A DNA stretch of 5,575 bases, from assembly GCA_003513895.1 (NCBI GenBank), contig DOSU01000066.1:35293-40867 (forward strand). Reading direction: 5' to 3'. Numbering within the stretch: the stretch's first letter is position 1; every line of letters begins with the position of its first letter. The DNA is from Rikenellaceae bacterium (GTDB lineage Bacteria; Bacteroidota; Bacteroidia; Bacteroidales; UBA932). The position numbers were made by a program, and so were the translations under genes. The notes beneath the pieces are model-generated. The model searched no databases. It saw nothing but the letters and a program-made list of their open reading frames with translations, and was not told where the DNA came from. Positions 1-5,575 of this stretch are shown one piece after another.

Positions 1-41
1 CTAATCCTAAGGGGGAGGGGGAAGTTTGACCTACATGCCTG
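1..41. other. Left-edge non-coding stretch with a G-rich tract (possible repeat arm)
   Basis: Before the last minus-strand stop there is a purine tract at 11-21 (five G, one A, five G) flanked by CTAATCCTAA and AAGTTTGACC. Short open frames cross it: plus-strand frames end at TGA 27-29 and TGA 40-42, and one minus-strand frame begins with an ATG at 79-77 and runs open to the edge. None has recognisable protein content. The low-complexity Pro/Ser/Gly/Glu-rich translations are what G/C-run intergenic repeats give. It could be one arm of a palindromic intergenic repeat, the tail of a convergent gene, or the edge of an RNA gene; too little is visible to decide. Confidence 0.25.
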
Positions 42-70
42 AAAAAAAGCTCCCTTAATCTATGGGGCCT
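42..70 (-). terminator. Weak candidate intrinsic terminator after the zinc-ribbon gene
   Basis: Read on the minus strand, an arm AGGCCCC (70-64) can pair with GGG-A-GCTT (54-47). This gives about seven base pairs with one bulged A (51), one G-T wobble and a nine-base loop. A run of seven T (48-42) follows directly and partly overlaps the stem base. It starts 8 nt beyond the stop codon of the last gene in the minus-strand cluster, where a terminator is expected. The stem is imperfect, so termination may be partial. A competing imperfect inverted repeat (minus-strand ATGCTGAA at 79-72 and TTCAGGCAT at 43-35) encloses it. Confidence 0.33.
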
Positions 71-78
71 ATTCAGCA

Positions 79-897
79 TTACTCTTTTTCAAATTCTGCG
101 TTAACTAAAATTCTTCCGCAGTATTCACAAACAATTATCTTTTTGCTTGATGCGATGTCCATTTGTCTCTGAGGTGGAATCTTGTTGAAGCAACCCGCAC
201 AGGCATCTCTTCTCACAGTGACAACTGCAAGACCATTTCTTGCATTTGATCTCACCTTTTTGTATGCTGCAAGCATTCTGAAGTCGATCTGAGCCTGAAT
301 TTCGGCCGAATCTTTAAGAAGTTCCTCTTCTTCCTTTGCAGTTTCTGCTACAATTGAATCAAGTTCTTTCTGCTTTATCTCAAGGTCTTTTTTTCTTTCG
401 TCAAGTGCAGTAACAGCAATTGTGTGAGCTGCTTTTTTCTCTGCAAGCAAAAGCGAGTTTTCTCTGATTCTCTTATCTTCCAGTTCAATTACCAGACCCT
501 GATATTCAATCTCTTTTGTAAGGGAATCGAATTCACGATTGTTCTTGACATTGTTTTGCTGAGTAGTATATTTCTCAATAAGCAGCTTTGCGTTATCGAG
601 GTCAACTTTTTTCTGGAACAACAACTTATCAATGTCCTTAATCTCTCCGTGAAGATTATCCACTCTTGTTTTCAATCCTTCGATGTCGTCTTCAAGGTCT
701 TTAACCTCTAAAGGCAACTCTCCTCTCAAAAGATGTATCTTGTCTATTTTGCTGTCTGTTTGCTGTAGCCTGTACAACAGGCTTAGCTTTGTCTCCATGC
801 TTAGATCACTTTCTGAAGAAGTGCTCTTTTGCAATGAAACAAAGGTGCCTCCATCCAAAGGAGTCTCTATTGTCGGCTTGTGTTTTGTTGTTGCCAT
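79..897 (-). CDS. Coiled-coil C4-type zinc-ribbon protein (COG1579 / DUF164, CdsZ/FlgZ-like)
   Basis: A 272-residue cytoplasmic protein with no signal peptide or membrane segment. Residues about 34-215 are rich in Glu, Lys, Leu and Ile with heptad-like spacing and form a long predicted coiled-coil hairpin. The C-terminus carries CAGC (Cys233, Cys236) and CEYC (Cys257, Cys260), the four cysteines of a zinc ribbon, with the family's IPPQ segment between them. Relatives include Chlamydia CT398 (CdsZ) and Helicobacter HP0958 (FlgZ), which act as adaptors for secretion or flagellar machinery; no flagellar or type III gene is visible here, so the role is unknown. The gene is last in the cluster, 7 nt after the Nif3 stop. 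The first 33 residues are Ser/Thr-rich and probably disordered. An internal Met34 (codon 798-796) fits the usual family start better, but the short gap favours 897. Family assignment is solid; function is not. Confidence 0.88.
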   Translation of the reverse strand: MATTKHKPTIETPLDGGTFVSLQKSTSSESDLSMETKLSLLYRLQQTDSKIDKIHLLRGELPLEVKDLEDDIEGLKTRVDNLHGEIKDIDKLLFQKKVDLDNAKLLIEKYTTQQNNVKNNREFDSLTKEIEYQGLVIELEDKRIRENSLLLAEKKAAHTIAVTALDERKKDLEIKQKELDSIVAETAKEEEELLKDSAEIQAQIDFRMLAAYKKVRSNARNGLAVVTVRRDACAGCFNKIPPQRQMDIASSKKIIVCEYCGRILVNAEFEKE

Positions 898-904
898 AAT
901 CCTA

Positions 905-1681
905 TTAGTAATAGTATATTAGATTATTATTGTTCTCTGCAATGCGAACTGCAAATGTAACTAAATTTTTTGACAGTATCTCTCTTAGTAATTCAAGTAC
1001 TCCGGTTTCACTTTCGAAATGGCCTATATCCATAACCATAAAGCCCTCTTCACATAAAAAATCGTGATATTTCAAGTCTCCTGTTATAAATAATTGAGCA
1101 CCCGAATCCTTTGCTGCAGAGATGAGTGATGCTCCACTGCCTCCGCAGAGTGCAATTTTTTTAATTTTTTTATCTGTCGGAACTGAGCACCTAATGTTTT
1201 TGACAGAAAATTTCTCTCTTATTATTTCCACAACTTCCGAAAAATCCAGCCTTCCCCGGAACTCCCCTGTGACTCCAAGTCCGTAACTGTCAGTCTCATC
1301 TTTTGTGAGAAGTTTGATGTTGCATAAACCTAATTTTTCGGCCATGAGTCCGCTCACTCCGGTAATAATCTTGTCAATATTTGTGTGTATGGAATAGATA
1401 ATCAGGTTATTTTGTATTGCTTTTTCGACCATTTTCTCAACAATACCTGTTCCCGTAATTCTTTTTAAAGGGGCGAAAATGAGAGGATGATGTGTTATTA
1501 TCATGTTTGTTCCGCTCGTTATTGCCTCTTCCAAAACAGCAGGAGTACAGTCCATGGCAAGAAGAACAGAATTTACTTCTTTGCCGGAATTACCAATGAT
1601 AAATCCGGAATTGTCCCAGTTCTCCTGAATTGAACATGGCGCAATTTCTTCCAGGATTTTTACAATTTCACCCGCTTTCAT
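905..1681 (-). CDS. Nif3-like dinuclear metal centre protein (YbgI/DUF34 family), compact form
   Basis: A 258-residue cytoplasmic protein of the Nif3/YbgI family, which forms hexameric rings with a two-metal site in each subunit. The expected ligands are visible: His64-His65 in THHPLIF, Asp103 in HTNID, and His221 with Glu225 in GHFESE, matching the HH, D and H-x3-E ligands of E. coli YbgI. The N-terminal WDNSG motif (22-26) and the GDLKYHD segment (201-207) also fit. The reaction is unproven; GTP cyclohydrolase-like, hydrolase and metal-insertion roles have been proposed for relatives. The length is close to the roughly 250-residue compact form and lacks the PII/CutA-like insertion of the roughly 370-residue form. 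The residue after GV in the HTNID-x5-GV segment is Ser110 rather than the usual Asn. The gene starts 1 nt after the MerR stop, so translation is probably coupled, and the zinc-ribbon gene follows 7 nt later. The reading frame is intact. Confidence 0.93.
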   Translation of the reverse strand: MKAGEIVKILEEIAPCSIQENWDNSGFIIGNSGKEVNSVLLAMDCTPAVLEEAITSGTNMIITHHPLIFAPLKRITGTGIVEKMVEKAIQNNLIIYSIHTNIDKIITGVSGLMAEKLGLCNIKLLTKDETDSYGLGVTGEFRGRLDFSEVVEIIREKFSVKNIRCSVPTDKKIKKIALCGGSGASLISAAKDSGAQLFITGDLKYHDFLCEEGFMVMDIGHFESETGVLELLREILSKNLVTFAVRIAENNNNLIYYY

Positions 1682-1682
1682 C

Positions 1683-2021
1683 TTACAGTGAATTTGAGAC
1701 TTCCTGGAGCCTCTCTTTTAAATTGGATAATGTAGCGATTACATCTACTCTCCTGTCTACGCCATCTTTATTGTCTTTGAGCCTCTTAGCGGCGCCTTCG
1801 AGAGTCATACCTCTCTCTTTTACAAGATAGTAGATTAGTTTAAAATTAGAAAGGTCTTCTGCAGTAAACAGTCTGTTTCCCTTTTTGTTCCTGGCCGGTT
1901 TTATGAACTCTGGAAATTTTTGAGCCCAAAACCTTACAAGCGAAGTATTTTCATTCAGAATTTCCGCAACTTCACCAATTGTGTAGTAGAGCTTCTCGAT
2001 TTTAAATTCTTTGTAAGGCAT
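1683..2021 (-). CDS. Small MerR-family transcriptional regulator without an effector domain
   Basis: A 112-residue protein that is almost entirely a MerR DNA-binding head. The helix-turn-helix starts at YYTIGEVAEIL (12-22), followed by SLVRFWAQKF (27-36), the wing KKGNRLFT (46-53), and the second helical part with LVKERGMTLEGAAKRLK (66-82). A short charged helix (about 90-112) probably makes the antiparallel dimer coiled coil. There is no cysteine or histidine at all and no room for a ligand domain, so metal or redox sensing of the MerR/SoxR/CueR type is unlikely. It resembles the short MerR subfamily common in Bacteroidetes. It lies 31 nt after the second peptidase gene and 1 nt before Nif3. 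Autoregulation of the operon or action on the divergent alaS promoter is an inference from position. The 31-nt gap upstream shows no Shine-Dalgarno and no clear promoter. Target and signal are unknown. Confidence 0.92.
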   Translation of the reverse strand: MPYKEFKIEKLYYTIGEVAEILNENTSLVRFWAQKFPEFIKPARNKKGNRLFTAEDLSNFKLIYYLVKERGMTLEGAAKRLKDNKDGVDRRVDVIATLSNLKERLQEVSNSL

Positions 2022-2052
2022 AATATTTTGGATTTTGATTTATTGGCAGTTA

Positions 2053-3006
2053 TTAGTCCAGAGATTGACCTGTATTCAAGGCTATTATGAGCATTTCCTT
2101 ATACTCCTGAGGTGTAAGTTCGGCAAAAAAGTAATTTACCGGTTCAACGGGACTTCCGTTGAGTATTACTTCGTAGTGCAAATGAGGTGCAAATGAAAGT
2201 CCTGAATTGCCCACCCTGCCAATCACATTTCCCTGTTTCACCGGCTGTGATTTTCTCACGAGTACATCTCCAAGGTGTGCATAAACAGTTCTGTATTTAC
2301 CCCAATGTTCAATTATTATCTGATTTCCTCTTCCTCTGTCTGACTTTATAACATCAATAACAACTCCGTTGGCTGTTGCGCGCACTTCCGTACCAATACC
2401 TGCAAGAAGATCAATCCCTGTATGGGTTGCGTTTGTTTTGTAAAAAGGGTGAATCTTATTGCCAATACTCGCTCCTGTTTGGTTAAGGCTCATGTTTTTT
2501 ATTGGCATTAAAGAGGGAATGTCTGTAGAGTTTTCGGCTCCTTTAAGTTCGTTGTAAATGGAATTCAATTTCTCTCCACCTGCTTTTGTCTGTTCCTCCA
2601 GATCCGAAACTTTTTGTGTAGAAAAGCGGACAAGTGAAATATCTCCTGAAGAATCCAGCTGAGAGTAAAGGGCAGAATTTGAGTTTTCGGACATCAAATC
2701 CGGAGGAGAAGACTTAAAGATTTTCATGTAAATCTCCTTATCCCTTACTTCTAGTTCTTCTATTACATTATCAAGCATATCCATCTTTTTGCTTATGCTT
2801 TCATATTGCTTCTCCATAATCTGCTTCTCTCTGAGAAGACTCTCCTCTTCTCTTGTATTGAAGAACAGGGCAAATATTATGTAATAAAAAATTGCCAGAA
2901 GGATACTTACCAAAAGATAAGTAAGGACTACCCTTGTCTTTCCAACGATACCCAACTTATCTTCGACAAATCTAAGCTGATCCTTATTGAATTTGTATTT
3001 ACTCAT
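2053..3006 (-). CDS. Membrane-anchored M23 family metallopeptidase (downstream paralog)
   Basis: A 317-residue predicted type II membrane protein: basic N-terminus, one transmembrane helix at about 26-49, then a periplasmic coiled coil (about 52-90) ending in the motif RDKEIYMKIF. A linker leads to a C-terminal LytM/M23 domain (about 178-292). The zinc and catalytic residues are all present: His195 and Asp199 in HTGID, His244 in YAHL, and His275-x-His277 in HLHYEV. M23 enzymes cut peptide crosslinks in peptidoglycan, so a role in envelope growth or division is inferred. Unlike its neighbour, the usual SSxFGxR lead-in to the domain is altered to GASIGNK (178-184), with Lys184 in place of the conserved Arg. 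It follows the first peptidase gene after 2 nt and shares its layout, including an N-terminal KYKFN and the RD-x3-Y-x2-IF motif, so the pair looks like an old tandem duplication. Substrate bond and partner are not evident. Confidence 0.92.
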   Translation of the reverse strand: MSKYKFNKDQLRFVEDKLGIVGKTRVVLTYLLVSILLAIFYYIIFALFFNTREEESLLREKQIMEKQYESISKKMDMLDNVIEELEVRDKEIYMKIFKSSPPDLMSENSNSALYSQLDSSGDISLVRFSTQKVSDLEEQTKAGGEKLNSIYNELKGAENSTDIPSLMPIKNMSLNQTGASIGNKIHPFYKTNATHTGIDLLAGIGTEVRATANGVVIDVIKSDRGRGNQIIIEHWGKYRTVYAHLGDVLVRKSQPVKQGNVIGRVGNSGLSFAPHLHYEVILNGSPVEPVNYFFAELTPQEYKEMLIIALNTGQSLD

Positions 3007-3008
3007 AA

Positions 3009-3977
3009 TTAAAGATTCGCCTTAGGAGCTGTAAGGGCCTTGAATTCACTGGCTTCGATATCTCTATTATAGTAATTCTGAGGGTTTACAGTACGGTTTT
3101 TATACATCACTTCATAGTGAACATGTGGTCCTTTTGAGCGGCCGGTATTTCCCATTGTTGCTATCTGTTCCCCTCTCCGGACAACTCTTCCCATTGAAGT
3201 TATTATGTTCTTCAGGTGGGCATATCTGGTTTTGTATCCAAATCCGTGGTCGACAATAATATAGTTGCCATATCCGAAAAAGTCATAGCCAATTTCATGA
3301 ATCTTTCCATTTCCGGTAACAAAAATCGGCTCGCCTGAAGGGCCGGACAAGTCTATGCCTGTATGCATTTTATACGAGCCTGTAAAAGGATCGGGCCTGT
3401 AGCCGAAACTGCTTGAAAATCTAATTTTTGAAGTTGCGATATTTACAGGAGGTATTGCAGGAACACAAAGAGACATCTCGTCGGCATTTTTGGCAAGCTG
3501 AGCAACATCGTCATATGAACGGCTCTGAATATATGCTTTTTTATATAAGATATCTATATTCATTACTGTGTTCGTTAGAATGCCGGAACGGTCCACACTT
3601 TCCAGATATGAATATCTGTTAACTCCACCAAAGCCGGCATTTCTTACATCCTGAGAGATTTCCTCCATACCGAAAATTGGCCTGTATACATAATTATCCC
3701 TTATCTGAAGGTTTGTAAGTGAACGGTTTGCCACATTGAATCTGTTGTTAAGCAGTTCCAGTTTGTTCGCTAATTCGACATTCTCACTCCTGATGCTGAG
3801 CATCTTTGGAGTCTCCATCATGAAATATTTCGTGTAAATGAAATAGTACCCGGAAGATACCAGCAGACTGACCAGAAAAAGTCCAAATCCTTTAGAAAAT
3901 CTGGCCTTAATAGAGATCTTATGAATCTCGTAAGCTAGCGTTTCGGAGTTGAATTTGTATTTTTTTGGGGTAAACAT
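3009..3977 (-). CDS. Membrane-anchored M23 family metallopeptidase (upstream paralog, first gene of operon)
   Basis: A 322-residue predicted type II membrane protein with a basic N-terminus, a transmembrane helix at about 31-52, a short coiled coil (about 60-90) closing with RDNYVYRPIF, and a linker containing SYDDVAQLAKNADEMS (154-169) and IPP. The M23 domain spans about 185-302. It has the canonical SSSFGYRPDP lead-in (188-197), His205 and Asp209 in HTGID, His254 in YAHL, and His285-x-His287 in HVHYEV, so it should be a zinc-dependent peptidoglycan endopeptidase acting in the periplasm. The RD-x3-Y-x2-IF and SYDD-LAKN features are typical of Bacteroidetes M23 proteins of this size. It is the first gene after the divergent promoter region, with the start codon 99 nt from the alaS start. 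No Shine-Dalgarno is visible upstream. The downstream paralog begins 2 nt after its stop, so the two are likely made together. Confidence 0.94.
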   Translation of the reverse strand: MFTPKKYKFNSETLAYEIHKISIKARFSKGFGLFLVSLLVSSGYYFIYTKYFMMETPKMLSIRSENVELANKLELLNNRFNVANRSLTNLQIRDNYVYRPIFGMEEISQDVRNAGFGGVNRYSYLESVDRSGILTNTVMNIDILYKKAYIQSRSYDDVAQLAKNADEMSLCVPAIPPVNIATSKIRFSSSFGYRPDPFTGSYKMHTGIDLSGPSGEPIFVTGNGKIHEIGYDFFGYGNYIIVDHGFGYKTRYAHLKNIITSMGRVVRRGEQIATMGNTGRSKGPHVHYEVMYKNRTVNPQNYYNRDIEASEFKALTAPKANL

Positions 3978-4003
3978 CGGGTATTTTTAACCTTAATCTC
4001 GTG

Positions 4004-4011
4004 CAAATTTA
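4004..4011 (-). promoter_or_regulatory. Candidate -7 promoter element for the five-gene minus-strand operon
   Basis: On the minus strand positions 4011-4004 read TAAATTTG, an exact match to the Bacteroidetes -7 consensus TAnnTTTG. It lies 26 nt before the start codon at 3977, leaving a short leader. No good TTTG-type -33 element is seen 19-21 nt further upstream, so the promoter is either weak, helped by an activator, or the match is chance in AT-rich DNA. Confidence 0.45.
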
Positions 4012-4039
4012 AATAATTTTAATAAAAAACCTATTTTTG
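4008..4039 (+). promoter_or_regulatory. Candidate Bacteroidetes-type promoter for alaS
   Basis: Positions 4032-4039 read TATTTTTG, an exact match to TAnnTTTG, the -7 element used by the Bacteroidetes primary sigma factor. A TTTA at 4008-4011, one mismatch from the -33 TTTG, sits 20 nt upstream, which is the normal spacing. Transcription would begin a few bases after 4039, giving a leader of roughly 30 nt before the alaS ATG. The -33 element lies inside the -7 element of the opposing promoter, so the two promoters overlap. The leader just before the ATG is A-rich (ATTCAAAAAAT) and has no Shine-Dalgarno, as is usual in this phylum. Confidence 0.6.
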
Positions 4040-4076
4040 TGGTTCAATTAAACATCAGCTCAGAAATTCAAAAAAT

Positions 4077-5575
4077 ATGACTTCAAAACAGATAAGAGAA
4101 AACTTCCTTAACTTCTTCGCAAGCAAGGGACACACAATTGTACCATCTGCCCCTATGGTTGTGAAGGACGATCCTACCCTTATGTTTACAAATGCCGGCA
4201 TGAATCAGTTCAAAGACTGGTTCCTTGGAAACACTCCGGCTAAACATAACCGGGTTGCCGATACTCAGAAGTGTCTCCGCGTAAGCGGCAAACACAATGA
4301 CCTTGAAGAGGTAGGCCACGACAGTTATCACCACACCATGTTTGAGATGCTTGGCAACTGGAGTTTCGGAGATTACTTCAAAAATGAAGCCATAGATTGG
4401 GCTTGGGAATTATTAACCGATGTTTACAAACTTGAAAGCGACCGGCTTTATGCCACAGTTTATGAAGGCAGCAAAGAAGACGGGATAGGACAAGACGACG
4501 AGGCACGCAACAGGTGGCTTAAATATCTGCCTGCAGAGAGAATCATATTTGGCAATAAAAAGGACAACTTCTGGGAGATGGGAGATACCGGACCATGCGG
4601 CCCATGCAGCGAAATACATGTGGACATAAGGAGTAATGCGGAGAGGGCGAAAGTTCCGGGAAGAGAGCTCGTGAATAAAGGCCACCATCTTGTCGTAGAA
4701 ATATGGAATTTGGTATTTATCCAGTACAACCGTAAAGCAAACGGGGAGCTTGCCGCTTTACCCCAAAAACATGTGGATACAGGAATGGGGCTTGAAAGAC
4801 TTTGTATGGCATTGCAAGGAAAACAGAGCAATTACGACACCGATGTTTTTTCAAATATGATATCACAAATATCAAAACTCTGTGGAAGGAATTATACCGC
4901 TTCACCTCAGACAGGCGTAGCAATGAGAGTTATTGCCGACCACATCCGTGCAATAAGTTTTTCAATTGCAGACGGCCAGCTTCCATCAAACGTTAAAGCC
5001 GGTTATGTTATAAGGAGGATTTTAAGAAGAGCTGTCCGATATGCATATACTTTTCTTGGCGTAGAAGGTCCTTTTCTTTGCAAGCTTGTACCAACTCTTG
5101 TGAACGACATGGGTGACGCATTTCCGGAGCTGGTGAGCCAAAAAGGACTTATCGAAAAGGTGATAAAAGAGGAGGAAGAGGCATTTTTAAGAACACTTGA
5201 CAAGGGCATAAAACTTATGGATGCCTTAATGGAAAAGCACAAAACCACCAAATTAATTTCGGGAGAAGATACATTTACTTTATACGACACATATGGATTT
5301 CCTCCCGACTTAAGCGAACTTATTGCAAGAGAGAACGGATACACAATAGATATAAAATCCTTTGAGTCCGAACTGTACAAACAAAAAGAGAGGAGCAGGA
5401 ATGCTACTTCCAGCGAAGAGGGAGACTGGATAGAGGTCCGGCCATATAATGGAGTCGAATTTGTCGGATACGAAAAAACCGAGGAGAAGATTGAGATTAT
5501 CCGGTACAGAAGTGTAAAAACCAAAAACAAGGAATTTTTTCAGCTTGTATTCGATAAAAGTCCGTTTTATGCCGA
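4077..5575 (+). CDS. alaS: Alanyl-tRNA synthetase, N-terminal 499 residues (cut by window end)
   Basis: This class II synthetase attaches alanine to tRNA-Ala in the cytoplasm using ATP. The visible part holds the whole aminoacylation domain and the start of the following region: IRENFLNFFASKGHTIVPSA (6-25), FTNAGMNQFK (37-46), the motif 2 region from CLRVSGKHNDLEEVG (66-80) to HHTMFEMLGNWSFGDYF (85-101), DTGPCGPCSEIH (170-181), and motif 3 at HVDTGMGLER (232-241). The tRNA-recognition helices include GYVIRRILRRAVRYAY (309-324). The frame is open to the edge and stops at DKSPFYA, where the family's editing domain begins; the HxxxH and Cys-His metal site of that domain and the C-terminal oligomerisation region lie outside. 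Full length should be about 870 residues. The ATG at 4077 matches the family start, and the gene is divergent from the peptidase operon. Several antisense open frames inside it are shadows. Confidence 0.98.
   Translation, partial: MTSKQIRENFLNFFASKGHTIVPSAPMVVKDDPTLMFTNAGMNQFKDWFLGNTPAKHNRVADTQKCLRVSGKHNDLEEVGHDSYHHTMFEMLGNWSFGDYFKNEAIDWAWELLTDVYKLESDRLYATVYEGSKEDGIGQDDEARNRWLKYLPAERIIFGNKKDNFWEMGDTGPCGPCSEIHVDIRSNAERAKVPGRELVNKGHHLVVEIWNLVFIQYNRKANGELAALPQKHVDTGMGLERLCMALQGKQSNYDTDVFSNMISQISKLCGRNYTASPQTGVAMRVIADHIRAISFSIADGQLPSNVKAGYVIRRILRRAVRYAYTFLGVEGPFLCKLVPTLVNDMGDAFPELVSQKGLIEKVIKEEEEAFLRTLDKGIKLMDALMEKHKTTKLISGEDTFTLYDTYGFPPDLSELIARENGYTIDIKSFESELYKQKERSRNATSSEEGDWIEVRPYNGVEFVGYEKTEEKIEIIRYRSVKTKNKEFFQLVFDKSPFYA

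Noticed and set aside
424..922. Plus-strand open frames opposite the zinc-ribbon gene (424-711, 683-922), with hydrophobic translations
   Set aside because: Antisense translation of a Glu/Lys-rich coiled coil gives Phe/Leu/Ser-rich, membrane-like sequence; this is a composition artefact rather than a small membrane protein.
1630..1830. Plus-strand open frame across the Nif3-MerR junction
   Set aside because: Ser/Leu-rich shadow of two confidently assigned genes with no domain or start signal.
3996..4024. AT-rich inverted repeat (AAATT at 4005-4009 and AATTT at 4015-4019) as a MerR operator
   Set aside because: Five-base A/T-only arms are expected by chance in such AT-rich DNA, and MerR operators usually have longer dyads placed between promoter elements.
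4040..4076. Leader-peptide attenuator, T-box or riboswitch upstream of alaS
   Set aside because: The leader is only about 35 nt, with no stable hairpin, T-box sequence or alanine-rich short frame.
4083..4923. Several overlapping minus-strand open frames opposite the start of alaS (4083-4334, 4413-4688, 4460-4831, 4717-4923)
   Set aside because: They overlap each other and the conserved alaS catalytic domain, and none shows a known motif or a promoter.
5003..5530. Long minus-strand open frame (175 codons) opposite alaS
   Set aside because: It lies wholly antisense to well-conserved alaS codons, its translation is Ser/Phe/Leu-rich with no recognisable domain, and the alaS frame explains the lack of stops.
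1..5575. Defence system, prophage, insertion sequence, CRISPR array or tRNA
   Set aside because: All coding space is accounted for by housekeeping-type families, and no terminal repeats, spaced direct repeats, transposase motifs or cloverleaf sequence were seen.

Overview
The window looks like part of a Bacteroidetes (probably Bacteroidales) chromosome carrying core rather than accessory genes. Three things point there. The alanyl-tRNA synthetase N-terminus and the small MerR protein read like the Bacteroidetes versions of these families. Start codons are preceded by A-rich stretches rather than clear Shine-Dalgarno sequences. The one intergenic promoter region carries two exact matches to the Bacteroidetes -7 consensus TAnnTTTG. 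This assignment rests on family and motif recognition, not on a database search.

Layout: positions 79-3977 hold five minus-strand genes packed head to tail. In transcription order they are two membrane-anchored M23 metallopeptidase paralogs (3977-3009, then 3006-2053), a small MerR-type regulator (2021-1683), a compact Nif3-like dinuclear-metal protein (1681-905) and a coiled-coil C4 zinc-ribbon protein (897-79). The gaps between them are 2, 31, 1 and 7 nt, so a single operon is very likely. A weak hairpin plus a T run just after the last stop could end it. The first ~40 bases hold a G-rich tract that may be the edge of a repeat or of another gene.

From 3978 to 4076 lies the only real intergenic region, a divergent promoter zone. 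To its right alaS (alanyl-tRNA synthetase) starts at 4077 on the plus strand and leaves the window after 499 codons, with all aminoacylation-domain motifs visible.

How the genes fit together: the two M23 enzymes are inferred to trim peptidoglycan from the periplasmic face of the inner membrane. The MerR protein has a DNA-binding head but no visible sensor domain, and could regulate its own operon or the divergent alaS. Nif3 and the zinc-ribbon protein are a recurring neighbour pair in several bacterial phyla, with no settled function. I see no mobile element, CRISPR array, tRNA, rRNA or clearly new system. The points most worth a second look are the overlapping divergent promoters, the diverged tandem peptidases and the mixed operon.
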